A model generated the notes under the pieces. The model was not told the origin of the DNA. It made no database searches and was given only the letters and a program-made list of their open reading frames with translations. Positions 34,791 through 45,234 of a DNA stretch of 64,000 nt are shown here, piece by piece. The position numbers and the translations under genes were made by a program. This DNA comes from Chondrus crispus (Eukaryota > Rhodophyta > Florideophyceae > Gigartinales > Gigartinaceae): assembly GCF_000350225.1 (NCBI RefSeq), contig NW_005179000.1, forward strand, positions 132,351 through 196,350. Direction: 5' to 3'. Positions within the stretch are counted from its first letter, which is position 1; the number at the start of each line of letters is the position of its first letter.

Positions 34791-36481
34791 TTATCCCATA
34801 TAATGGCAGCCTATGACTGAATTATTGCCTGCCACGTCATGCGTCGGGTTGCACTTTGCTGTTCGCATGTGCAAGCAAAACCTTTTTGCAGTACGTGTGC
34901 GAGCAGTAGCCCTCTTCTCTTGCAGAGAGCGCACATTGCTATTCATCATATTTGACGCTACACGGGCAAGAGCCGCACGTTGGTACCAAGAAGCTACCCG
35001 GAAGCGGTTTGCTGTGGCCAGACCGATGGCCGTGCGGCAGGCGGCACGCACTGCAATTGCAGATACTCGCAATTCCTTTTCGACCCTCCTCCTTTTATCG
35101 TCGTTGTAGTTCTGCCGTGCCAATTACAATGCCCTGGCAGATGTCAGCACCGCTCCCTCTGATGTATTCGAAAAACCGATTCGATGTCATCACTGAGTCC
35201 TTCCGTAAAACCCGATGACACGTGGTAAGTCTTTTATCTCTGAATAATTTCTCGAGTTCATCTGCTGTCATCCGGACATCAGCTGCGGCAGAACTGCTGG
35301 GTCTAGGAATTGAAAAGCGTGGGTAGGAATCGATTTGGGAAAGGAACAACGCGCTGGAATCCGGTTTGGATGTTGTGTGGAGCAAAAAATGTTTCGTGCG
35401 CAAAACTCAACATCCGGCAAAATGTAAAAGAATACTACTTGTTATATTTAGTGCGCAGTACAGCCAAATTAATTGCCTCGTCCAGCGCGGCCTTGAGAGC
35501 TGAGAATAAAGATACGTCCAGCTGTTGAGTTTTGCCGGATGTGTGTGCGGGCAGCTCATACAAAACAATATTGTACACATCCAGCAACTCAAGCGTATCT
35601 ACAGCAATGTGAGAACGGTACCCGTATTGTATCAGAAAACCATTTCTCTAGTTTTCGGTTAGATGAGCAACAGAACTTGGGAAGTGCGAAGCCCGAAGGC
35701 GAAAAGTGCTTGCGTCCACCCCTCCCCCACTTTGTGGCAGGCTGATCAAACAATTCCGTCGGCAAAACGACAACATACGTTTCTACGACTTGTACTCCTT
35801 GCTTTGTCGTCACACTACACGGAAGAAGAACGCCCTTAAAACAAACACAGGTGTAGTACTGGCTCCATTTCCGCCGACTGCCAGTTGAATTTTGACTCTA
35901 TTTGTATTCAGAATATAACCAAATTTCCCGTCCTGGGAACCAGCTCTCGTCACGGGTACACGAATATTCTGTTTCCCAATTGCATCACTTCCTGGATTCG
36001 CGCTCATCTCATCACAGTTTCAAATCCCTGAGGGGTATATCTTGTGCTCTCGGATAACCTTTTCGATAAGGGCAGAATGGGTGAGCACATCGCCATGACC
36101 GCTTTAATCGCGGTGCCTCCTGTCGCAAAGTTTTGGCAAATCGAATTTGGTTCAAGGCCTGCGGTTGAAGTCTCGAATATAGTGGGAACCTGGAGACCCA
36201 TTTTGAAATTGCAGCGACGGTCTGCGGCCTCGGGTTATGCGAGCGACGATTTTCTCAATTGCTTCCTTGACGTGCCTGCGACGGAGTGAAATTCCGCGGC
36301 CGGCACATCGGAGCAGTAAGGGCAGAACCAATTCCTGTTGAACTGATGACGGGGATGAAAAGGGACCAGGGCGGCGTGGGGATGGAACGCGAGGATCTGT
36401 TTTCGAATGGTCGTGTAGAGTAGAGCCGTGAACGCGTTGAAATTCGGAGGTCTTTCGAATGGTACTCCCAGTACGAACCAC
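34791..36481 (-). pseudogene. pogo-like DDE_1 transposase, copy 2
   Basis: Nearly full-length but frameshifted. The N-terminal HTH is seen in LRRRHVKEAIEKIVARI and LQFQNGSPGSHYIRDF near 36250-36165. The core follows, with SANPGSDAIGKQNI and QYGYRSHIAVDTLELL (the Asp of DGYRSH is Tyr here) near 35600. YELPAHTSGKTQQLDV follows, then a GFQRVG-like segment. ADELEKLFRDKRLTT and a basic C-terminus (NDDKRRRVEKELR) end it. Related to copy 1 (26300-27180) in motif order but not a recent duplicate. Confidence 0.72.
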
Positions 36482-38348
36482 CTATATGGCGGCCTGTAGT
36501 GGTTTGGGTTTGGATTTTCGTGGACGAGGGGACGTCATTTTTGTCTTGGGACGACGGCATGACACACACTCATGTCGAAGATGAATGCTTTCGAATGGTG
36601 TGCATTCGTATTCTCGAGGGTGTGCGGCCATCTGGCCCGAGCGGGTAGTCGCGTTTCTGAAAAGCCCACCTTTTTGCAGCGCAGATAGTCGTGAATCGTG
36701 TCTTGTATGTAACATTACGTGTTCTGTCCACTGACGAGATTTAATTTTAAATCCATCCAAACGGTTCGTCCTTAGAACGCCATTCGTGGCATGCTCTATG
36801 CTCGAGAAGGCGCCTTGGCCCACGAATTGTATATTTCTCCTAAATATTTATGCAGTCTGGATAGTTGCAGCGTTGTCCGATAATTGCGTTACCTTCACGT
36901 TACACCCGTGGTCAGCTGGCGCCATGCCTGTCCCTGTAGAAATACTGAAGAACCACGCAGGAAATACCGTGATGGGAAGAAAACTCTGGCACCGAAGAAC
37001 GGTGTTTTACTCATCCAGGTGTCCCAACGAACGACAGATTTTGACCTTGATGCCATGTGACTATCTGCTCTCTTCGCGGGGTGCAACCTCTCTTCGCTAC
37101 TCGAGCGACAAGCCTATAGGCTTGGGTTGGGGTACCATAAAAAGGTAAACCATTTTATACTACCCCAATCCAGATCGCAAATATATCCCAAGTTGCGACG
37201 AGTTACAGTGCGACCGTAAAAGGTTGTTATAATTTGTTTGCTGTAGAGTTAATACGTCTTCACTACTGTGCCCGGAGGGCATAAGTCGGGCGCTCGATAT
37301 TTCGTTTTGTCGTGCTCCTGTCGAGCTGCATAAATCTTGCTCATGAGTCGACTTTCAGATGTCGAGGCAGCTTTAGTAATCACATGGAACGTCTGCTTGA
37401 AATTGTTAGACTTCCAAATTGGTATTTTCATGCGATAAAACCTTCCAAGTCATGCTATAGAATTTACTTTCAATCGAAGCCCTTTGTGAAGGCGTACATC
37501 TCTCCGTCCAACGTTGAACTTAAACACGATTGGACTCTTTACTTGAAAATTCGAAGGAGTGGCACCGATTTGAAGGATCGCATATTATAATAGTGCAACT
37601 AAGTGTGGATGAGAAGTGTTCCTTGCCTCCGAAGTATGCCCCAGGGTACACGCCAAGGCTTAAATGGCTTCATCAAGATTTGTGTACTTCAAGCCTAACT
37701 CAGGTGTAGTCTTGGCAGATTTTATAGCGCTGTAGAGACTTTCATGTGCATCGGACTGACTTTGCCCCTTTCTTTTCTCGTGACCTTAGCTGCGCAATAA
37801 GCAGAGCAGCAGATATTCGAGCACGTTTAAGTGACCCACGCTACTTCAGCGCAACGACTCCGGTACAATTCGAACATCGAATCGCTCCGGACAGTTTGTA
37901 TTTTGGAAATATAATCACGTTGGCTAATAATGAATTCCCAAGAATAAGTTGTTTTCAGTTCACAGCCAAAAATCTCAAAATTATCTCAGAACTCGTTCAC
38001 GGGACTCAAACTTCTCTAGGGTTGCACTTGTCATCTTTAGGGAGTATTCTCTGCCTGCTAGAAGTCCTCTGCGGTGCTTTTTTAGCGATTCTTGGCACGA
38101 GGAGGGCCGCAGACGCCTCTACACGTCGTCCCCAGTTTCTCCCGGTCATGGCAAGGTCTTGGGGGCCCACGTCCACAAGCGGCACCGCGATTTCTTCCAC
38201 TGCGACGGTCCCGTGTGACTCGACCACGGTACTTTCCGTGGGAGCCGGCGGGCTGGAGTTCCGCCGAGCGGTAGGCGGTAGGCGCTCGTACTGCAACCCC
38301 GGACGAAGATCTTGGGGAATTCGACGTTTTCGTCAATTGGCCTAGCGT
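36482..38348. other. Interval, no gene assigned
   Basis: Left part: minus-strand frame 36823-36482 may belong to the pogo 5' region. 36786-37590 (+) has moderate open frames with no domain. 38006-38348 is GC-richer, and its minus strand reads protein-like (VAVEEIAVPLVDVGPQDL), continuous with the LTR to its right. I cannot say what it is. Confidence 0.35.
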
Positions 38349-38986
38349 GCCTCAAAAAGCTTCGATCGAAACGCTCTATTGGCATTCCTAAAATAACCGC
38401 ACGAAAGTTACGGGGCCACCGCCGCCGCCATGGCGTACAGTAAGCCCGATTGTAACCGCAGACACAACCCTTAGGAGTCGTTTTACAGGTGGCGCCCAAT
38501 GCGAAGTACAGTAGCACCTCGCCGGGCACACGTGTAAGATCTGCCCGGTTGATAATTCGTAATTAAAAGTTCATGGCGCAGATTCGCCAATTAAGTACAG
38601 TAGCTGGTCTACAGTTGGTGACAGCTACTGTAGGGGGACAGGTGTCCGGCTATCCCTCTGAGGCGTTGAGACCTTGGCACATGCCCCGTTAAATGAACCG
38701 AAAGGCGGACTTGCTTCCCTTCCCTTTATGGTGCTAAGCAACCCGTTATCAGTTTTCATTAGCGCCCAGGCTTCTAACGCGAGATCAGCCGTCCGAGTTT
38801 AGCACCTCCGACCGGCTGAGGGTCACCGGCCATGTGTGCCTCTCCTCTTTTCCAGTCTATCTGTACGGTACAGAGTTCGCGCTTGCTTATCCAACGGCAT
38901 GTGCTCCCTCATCTCCAATCCCCTCCAATATCTCCTCCGTTCTGGCTCTGCAAACTGTCGAAAGAGCTTTTCGGGACCTAACAACA
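38349..38986 (+). mobile_element. LTR family B, copy 2 (inverted relative to the others)
   Basis: Read on the minus strand from 38986 it starts TGTTGTTAGG and follows B LTR copy 1. Shared marks are the GACTSGAAAAGAGG block, GCGTTAGAAGCC, AAAGGGAAGGGA, the stem-loop at 38596-38632, GGACACCTGTCCC and ACACGTGTGCCCG. The left end is diverged (boundary about +/-30 bp). It interrupts the Gag of B2. Confidence 0.65.
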
Positions 38987-40258
38987 GCACAGGCGCTGTC
39001 CTTTCAGTGCACGCCAATTTTCTCGACCAATCAGATGAAACTGGAGACGACCCCAGCGGTGTGGCTTGCCTTCGAGCCGAGTGTTGTTCTATGCAAATTT
39101 CTTGCTCGTAGCGTGCCATCGCTTGGTACCAGACACCCGGGTACCTCGCTAAATAGCTGCCCGCCTGTGTGCATGTCGCAGATGGAAGTCACTCAACAAA
39201 AAAGACCTCACGCGCCGGTCGGATTATACGGTTCTGCAGCGTCGCGCTTTGTCCCGAATTTGGTTACTGTTCACCTCTTCCGTTATATTGGAGGTTTGAC
39301 GGAAGGCGGTGACATCCCGACCGCTTGGTAAATAACCTATCGGAAACGTACGTGCGCAGAAGGAAGTTAACCACTTCCGGGTAGGTTTGAAGCAGCCGGC
39401 GCTGCTCCGCGTGGAGCTCCATAGTGTTCCCGTGTAATCGAAAATCGAGCAAGGCGTGCGCCTGCCTAGTCAGCTATAACTAGAAAAAGCGTACCTCCGC
39501 GCCTTTTCTGCCGCCATTGCTGTCGCAGGCCATTTTAAAGCGTGCGAGAAACCAAGAACCGCGATTAGATCTTGACCACGGAACGTTTAGGTCCTCAATT
39601 GCTTGTCCAGCTTCTTCCGGTATCATTTGATTCGTCGTGCCGTACCTCTGTCATAGCGCTCCATGCGATTCGATCTATTGGCTGGATTCTCCAGCCGATA
39701 GGTCCGGTAGTCAACTGCCTCAGTGACGAGGATGTTTAACGATCTGATAACCGGGAGCCGTCCCAGGTTACGCCTCGGGGCAGACCGGCGGTCTCTGCCC
39801 CTGCGGCGAAGGTCACCTTCTTCGTCGGGGCTACAGTAGCCGCCTCGATCCGTATATTCTCGCCAAAACCCACGTCGGTCGCTCACGCGGCGATCGCTGA
39901 GGTCGCTTAATTGCACATCATCCGACTCGGCGCTATAATCATCGGAGGGGTATCGGCCCCCTCCGGCATCGCGGTTCTTGCGCACTACCCTGCGGCGTCT
40001 TGGGTCACCTTCTTCGAAGGGATTTTCTGTGCTCTCCGAGTCCATATCTTGAGCGCGGGGTGTGCTACTTCTGCTCAACCGATATGGCTCTCGTTTTTCA
40101 GTCGCGAGGCATCCCAGGCGGTATTCAGTCCATGTGGGACTAGTAATAACGAGTGCGGGAGGGCCATTGTCTGTGAGACCTCCTGTAGCATCATTAATCG
40201 GTGGGAGGTAGATGGGCTTGCCCTCCTGGTAAGGGGCCATTTTACTGATCCTGGGCAC
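38987..40258 (-). pseudogene. gypsy B2 Gag, main part
   Basis: Homologue of B1 Gag. EGKPIYLPPINDATGG, REPYRLSRS, the Arg/Asp-rich stretch, TEAVDYRTYRLENPANRS (to 39623), TYPEVVNFLLRTYVSDR (about 39380-39330) and ARYEQEICIEQHSARR (about 39110) occur in the same order as in B1. Frameshifts lie between the blocks. It is continuous with 40931-41243 once the LTR-C insertion is removed. No pol follows, as it is cut at 38986. Confidence 0.78.
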
Positions 40259-40489
40259 TGTAGTATACCCCCCCCTGGGGCTTTTTAGTTAGATTAGATC
40301 AACGACGGGATCCAATACTGTAGAGCCCGACGCTCTACAGTACTACCGCGCGTGGCCACGTGTACCCCTCGGGTACAGGGCGCACACGTGTGCACGTGTA
40401 CGCGCGGGACAGAAGCGCGCACACACGTGTACTGCCAGCCTCGATGGCTGACAGTATTACAGTACGGTCCGATCTGTACTACAGTAGTC

Positions 40490-40515
40490 CACTACAGTAC
40501 TTCGGTACTGTAGTG
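40490..40515. promoter_or_regulatory. TTCG-capped hairpin in LTR-C copy 1
   Basis: Perfect 11-bp stem CACTACAGTAC / GTACTGTAGTG closed by TTCG, which in RNA would be a UUCG tetraloop. A hairpin with a different but equally perfect stem occupies the same region of copy 2 (53319-53348). Confidence 0.7.
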
Positions 40516-40898
40516 TTATATCTTGTTTTGTATATGAAATATGGAGCGGACCAGCGGCGGTGGAGGAGGACAGGCAGGGATTTGTCACCCACTGACCGTC
40601 AAGGTCCGACTTCTCGCTTATTCTATGGTAACGCTCGCTAAATACCATGGAGCGGCACCGAGCGCGGGTTGAGGACGCGCGCGGCCCACCCACGAGCCGG
40701 CTCCGCCTCTGCCCGTCCGTACTGGATCATTACCCAGTACCGCGCCGAGGCGTCGAGGCGTCGAACCGCTCGCGCGTGCCCGCGTCCTCTCCGTCCCGCT
40801 CTATTACGCTACCCGGGCCCGCTGCCCAGTGTCGTTAGCTGGTGTCCCGCTTCACCCCCGTCTTCCCGATCGACAAGGGTCTCGGTCAAACTGTGCAT

Positions 40899-40920
40899 AC
40901 ACCCCTATCGCTGGGGGTGT
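40899..40920. promoter_or_regulatory. GC-rich hairpin near the end of LTR-C
   Basis: ACACCCC..GGGGTGT with a 7-base loop plus one unpaired G. Copy 2 has ACACCCC..GGGGTGT at the same distance from its end (about 53731-53755). Confidence 0.6.
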
Positions 40921-40930
40921 TTATGCTCCA

Positions 40931-41243
40931 GGCACGGAGCCGATCGGCTCAGCGTGCGAAAGCGAGAGAACCGGACCGATAGAGTCCCGCACTGCGGGCG
41001 CGTCGACTCCTGCTTCAGCTGGGAAAGTCATGGTCAGATGATCGGCCACGGCGGTACTGATTGATTTCTTTAGAGCCGTTCTGGAACGGGACTCGTCATC
41101 CTCAGTTGCAAACGCTGCCAGAACCTTTCGTCGGACGTAGATTGGTACTAATTCGTCCAAGAGCGGTGGAATCTCCCTGCGTACGTGCGCGTCCACAACA
41201 TCGGTCACCGTTCGTTCGAGGTACACGTGCACAACCGGGGTAG
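40931..41243 (-). pseudogene. gypsy B2 Gag, N-terminal part
   Basis: RREIPPLLDELVPIYVRRKV and DDESRSRTALKKSISTAVAD align with the B1 segment LDEKIALLVRDEVVEALPAEE, SPTALPRKGAISSAVAI. The frame runs into the LTR-C insertion at 40930 after HAEPIGSVPG. Confidence 0.72.
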
Positions 41244-41553
41244 TTTCGTGGCGAGGAACGCCTCAACTCAGGCTTGTAAGCGCGGTTGAATCGCGTCCAT
41301 CGTCCACTGTACGCGATTCCCAGTGCCCACCAATGTGCCCGGCGCTACATCCAATGCGAATGACTATGTAGCATAAACCCCCGGTCGGCTAGAGGCTTAC
41401 CTATAGTTCAGTCAGGCCTGCACATGCGGGAGAAAAAGAAAAATACGGCAACTAAAGAACGAACACGGGCGTTGGTAGCGTGGTTGAGCAGGGGAACCGA
41501 TCGCAATTACAGTACGCATTATTGAGGATCGATGCTCTTGACGCCCCGGGGCG

Positions 41554-41703
41554 GCACTAGGTGACGTCCTAGTGCGGACGGGCAGAGGCGTATCCAAGCT
41601 CCCTCGCATACGTACGCAACCACTGCCAGGGCGTGTGCACACTATAGTATAGTGTGCACGCGCCCTCCCATACTGCAACACTGTCAGCCGTCCACGCTGA
41701 CAG
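41554..41703. repeat. Cluster of three palindromes
   Basis: 41554-41575: GCACTAGG-TGACGT-CCTAGTGC. 41629-41665: 17-bp arms with one mismatch and a 3-base loop, core GTGCACACTAT. 41681-41703: CTGTCAGC-7-GCTGACAG. They lie in B2 leader sequence just outside a solo A LTR. Confidence 0.8.
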
Positions 41704-41721
41704 AACATGTGTCCGCGTGCG

Positions 41722-42362
41722 TGTAGTGCACTGACACACCCCGCTTTTTCTGGGACCCGTGTCCTCCGTCAGGACACCTGTCCCTACGGACCCAACCGCG
41801 TGTACCAGCCGACACGTGTAAGCGGACCTCGAGGCCCTGGCTGACAGTGTCAACCCCCACCTGTAAGGGGTTGTCATACCTCCCCATGACGAGTTTCTCC
41901 GGCCATTGTTGCCGTTTCAATTTAGTATTTTTAGTTTAAGTAATTACCACTCCGACGCCGGCTACTATATGGCCGACGTCCGACCCTATGTAAATGGACA
42001 TGAAACTTTGGGACTACAACTCGGGTTTCTGGAACGGAGTCGTAGCCTCGCGTCGGTCCCCGTCCTACGACGGTACCCTGCGAGCCATCTGCGTCCCTAT
42101 TCCCACCTATCTATACCGCGCGCGTCGTCCCGCTACACACTGCCTTCCACGTGACAGCGGTCCATACCGCTCCGCCCCTCCTGGGCTCTACTTTCCCCCT
42201 TTTCCCTTAATTTCGCTATTGCGTTAGACGCCCGGACCCTGTGCCGGTTACCCCACACTGTGGGTGACCTGTCAGTTGGTCTCCCGAATCAACCCCCGCG
42301 CCCCGAACGCGCGAGGCTCTGCCTGAAGGGAGACCTACTGTCTTCCCCCTCAGTACACGACA
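41722..42362 (+). mobile_element. Solo LTR, family A, copy 5 (TSD GTGCG)
   Basis: 641 bp, TGTAGTGCACTGAC to GTACACGACA, with GTGCG at 41717-41721 and 42363-42367. This copy defines the ends of family A. Its 3' half is nearly identical to the LTR at 2363-3011. It sits in the leader between B2 Gag and its LTR. Confidence 0.88.
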
Positions 42363-42717
42363 GTGCGCGCCTGTCCGCGCTGCAAGGTCGGTAACCTACG
42401 CGCGCGATCTAATTCAAATCTAAGTGTGATTCGCAATTATACTACAGACCTGTTGTGGCTCGGTTGCGGTGGCTGGCGAACCAGGGCTTTGGGATTCCTC
42501 ATTCGGGGGCCCGTTGCACTTCGGCCACTGCGGGTGCTCGCGCGCCTGGAGCCGGGGTCATCTTGTTGTTCTTCCGACCTGTTCACAGTTGACTGAACAC
42601 TTGCGAACGACGCGTTGTTTTCTCATCCTTTTCTTTCCGTCAGTTTTTACGCAGCAATCGAGAGACCAAGCTCGCGGCTCTACGTCGAGAGCTATCCTCT
42701 CCACAAAAGTGCCAAAT
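42363..42717 (-). other. B2 leader
   Basis: Sequence between the solo A LTR and the B2 LTR. Its last 30 bases match the B1 leader (CTCCACAARAGTRCCRAAA on the plus strand). No ORF is supported. Confidence 0.5.
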
Positions 42718-43280
42718 GGTGGGATAACTCCAGTCCACTCTCGGTTGGGTAAGAGGTTTGGGAGGTGTAGCCGGGAGAACACGCGACCTGGCACACACGG
42801 CACGCTTATAACCGATACGGTCGAGTTCGCAAAAAACGGTTTGCCACACGTTGACGGTTACACGCAGTCGTCCCGTAGTGTAAATTCGGGTACAACTGGA
42901 GACGGGTTAGAAGCCAGCGCGGGTAAACTAACCGAACGGTAGTAGTTAGGCGCGAAAGGGACAGGCCCAAGCTTGCCCCTGGTTAACTGTTGGGGACTGG
43001 TGTCGGGTCTTATCCCCTCAGAGGGAAGCCCTGAAACCTGCCTCAGTACGATACTTGCCGTTTAGAGCGTACCGGGTACTGTACACAATTAAAATTCTAA
43101 CGCCCTAATACCGAACTACCGCACGGGCTCCGACAGTCACGTGTGAACTACTGTACACGCGTAATTAGCAACGACCGATCGGCTCGCGCCCACTCATACC
43201 ACGTTGATAACCATCCCGCGTGTATACTGCGTACGGCCGCCAGATTACTAATCTCTGCGTGCGTCGGTCGTTATACTACA
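42718..43280 (-). mobile_element. LTR family B (subfamily 2), copy 3 (5' LTR of B2)
   Basis: TGGTGGGATAACTCC to GTTATACTACA. Close to the solo LTR at 54665-55286 (shared TTAGGCGCGAAAGGGAC, GTGTCRGGTCTTA, CCGGGTACTG and ACACAATTA). The leader-like left flank shows that the element it serves runs leftwards (B2). The flanks do not match, as expected for an element LTR. Confidence 0.7.
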
Positions 43281-43603
43281 GTGCGCGCTGTACCACATGT
43301 ACAGGTGCCAAGGGCGCAGCCACCTGTACCACTGAGCCGGTCGCTCCCTGGAGGAGTACATTGGACATCCTTCCCTGTAGTCACAGTATAATTGGATCAC
43401 TACAGGACTGAAAGGTCGCCAGAGGTGCCTTGGCAGTCTTGTGGTGATACCTAGGGACCAGGGCAGTCCGCCTTAACAAGGAACGGAAACGTGGACTCCT
43501 TAACGCTAAATCCAGACCCAATTCTGCCAAGACTTGGCGCCACGTCCGGCCAGGGTCCGGTTTTTCAGACTTCTAAGCACCGAGTCACCATTGTGTGCGG
43601 CAT
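43281..43603. other. Interval, no gene seen
   Basis: Target-site DNA to the right of B2. A short plus-strand frame near 43491-43603 continues into 44304 after removal of the next LTR, but it is not recognisable. Confidence 0.3.
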
Positions 43604-44303
43604 TGTAGTACAACTACCCTCACGACGACCACATAAAGTGAGGGAGGTTAGAGGTAACGGAGCTCTCGCTGGTTAGATACTCACGTGCGAGTCAATTACT
43701 GTACAGGGAGGACTCGTAAAGAATGAAGCCACACATGGCCGGTCGGAGGTGGTAGAACTAGACGGTCGGCCAGGGGTTAGAAGCCCGAGCTAAGAGGGAA
43801 ACCAGAACAGATGTCGCTGATTGCTGTAAAAGGAAGGGAGGCGAGTTTGCCTCCTCTTTACTGGAGCAGGGCAATTGCCCCGGTCTTAACCCCGAAGTGG
43901 GACGCCCGGACACCTGTTCCGCTACAGTAGCTGTTACTTACTGTATACCAGCTAATGTACACAATTAATCAATTTGTGCCATTAACTACTAATTACTACA
44001 AAAGCACCGTACGGGTTACACACGTGTGCCAGTGGCCACGATTCTCGCCAGCGGTTTGTACCACGTGTGATTATTAACCACTGTACCGGTTACACTCGTG
44101 TGCCCTTGACTATGGCTCTTTCCAGCGGTTGTACCCCATGTGACCCGTGGCCACGACTATTGCCACAGGTTATCCCATGTGTGACCCGTGGGGTACTACT
44201 GTACTCCGCGGCCGGCGCGTGTACGCCCGCTCGCTGCCGTAGCACCTGTCCCCCGTTTGGTTAACATCTCCCAGGGTTGGTCGTGGTACACAATTGTATT
44301 GTA
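43604..44303 (-). mobile_element. Solo LTR, family B, copy 4 (TSD GGCAT/GGTAT)
   Basis: 700 bp, TGTAGTACAACTACC to AATTGTATTGTA. Flanks GGCAT (43599-43603) and GGTAT (44304-44308) differ at one base. Colinear with B LTR copy 1, including GGAGGTTAGAGG, AAGGAAGGGAGGCGAG and CACACGTGTGCC. An internal region of CACGTGTGA/CCGTGGCCACGA repeats (about 44010-44190) is expanded compared with copy 1. Confidence 0.8.
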
Positions 44304-45234
44304 GGTATATACCTGGTAAAAAGCCGAGCCAAGCATGCCCGCTCTTGTTGCAGGGTCGCATTCTTCCGTCCGTTTTCGGAATTCGTACGAGCCACTCTCG
44401 AGAGAGGTCTGTGGCATTTTGATGTACCAATACCTACGAGAAATCCTCCGCATCGTTCTAAAACCTTTTCAGGGGATTTTTCTGAAACACGTAGCAGGAA
44501 AACAAGGTGAAATTATTAGAAACCGTGTTCTTGATGATGTCTCCTTAAAAGTTTTTTCTGCTCACGTCAGTAGTGCCAATAGTAATAAAAGTCATCCGTA
44601 CCATTTAGATTGAACCTCTTCTTGTCTCAAAATACAACCTTTTTCCATTCATCATCATTTCCGGTAACATGTTTTAAAGCAATCTAGTTTATGTTGCATA
44701 TGCATTGGAACAAATGCAAAATCACTTATAAACTTTGTGTACTTCAGATTAATATCCTTCTTTCAACCCCCTTGAAGTCAAGACTTTTAGAGCGGTAATT
44801 TATGGGTCTTACAGACCTGATTCCCAGACTTTTCCCATTTACAGGCTTCTCACATGACTCTGTGCCTTAAAAACGATTTAAAATCGAAGGCCTTCTGGTT
44901 CTTTTTATAGATCCATATCCCTAGCATCTCTATGTAGTATTTACTGCTCCTTTGCCAATTTTCGTTTTCCTCAGATTTTGGCCTATGAATCAGTGTAATG
45001 ATCTATTGATCCCATTTCAGCAATGTTTTGAGGACGCCATAAGGGTCCCTCACAATCTGCTTCATAGTTTCAGGCCGGTATCGACCGAGGGTGCTCATTA
45101 CCAGGCGTCTTTCAAGTTTTCAAGACTCAAAATCGGCGCAGTGGAAGCAGCGGAACGCCCATGTCTTTGCACAACAGGCTGACGACGACCATGTCAACCG
45201 TTCTTCCCACATCCTCAAGCCCAGGGGAGACACC
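44304..45234. other. 5' flank of piggyBac/YqaJ copy 2
   Basis: AT-rich, no conserved frame. Probably the 5' untranslated part and terminus of the element that starts at ATG 45235, but I could not identify its terminal repeat. Confidence 0.35.

Larger units (their letters stand above)
40259..40930. mobile_element. Solo LTR, family C, copy 1 (TSD GGCAC)
   Basis: 672 bp, TGTAGTATACCCC to TTTATGCTCCA, flanked by GGCAC at 40254-40258 and 40931-40935. It matches 53114-53763 throughout, for instance GCGGCGGTGGAGG/GCGGCGGTGAGG, CCCGTCCGTACTGG..TTACCCAG and CCGTCCCGCTCTA. It splits B2 Gag between SVPGA and RISKMAP. It contains the hairpins at 40490-40515 and 40899-40920 and many CACGTGTAC repeats. 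Confidence 0.88.
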
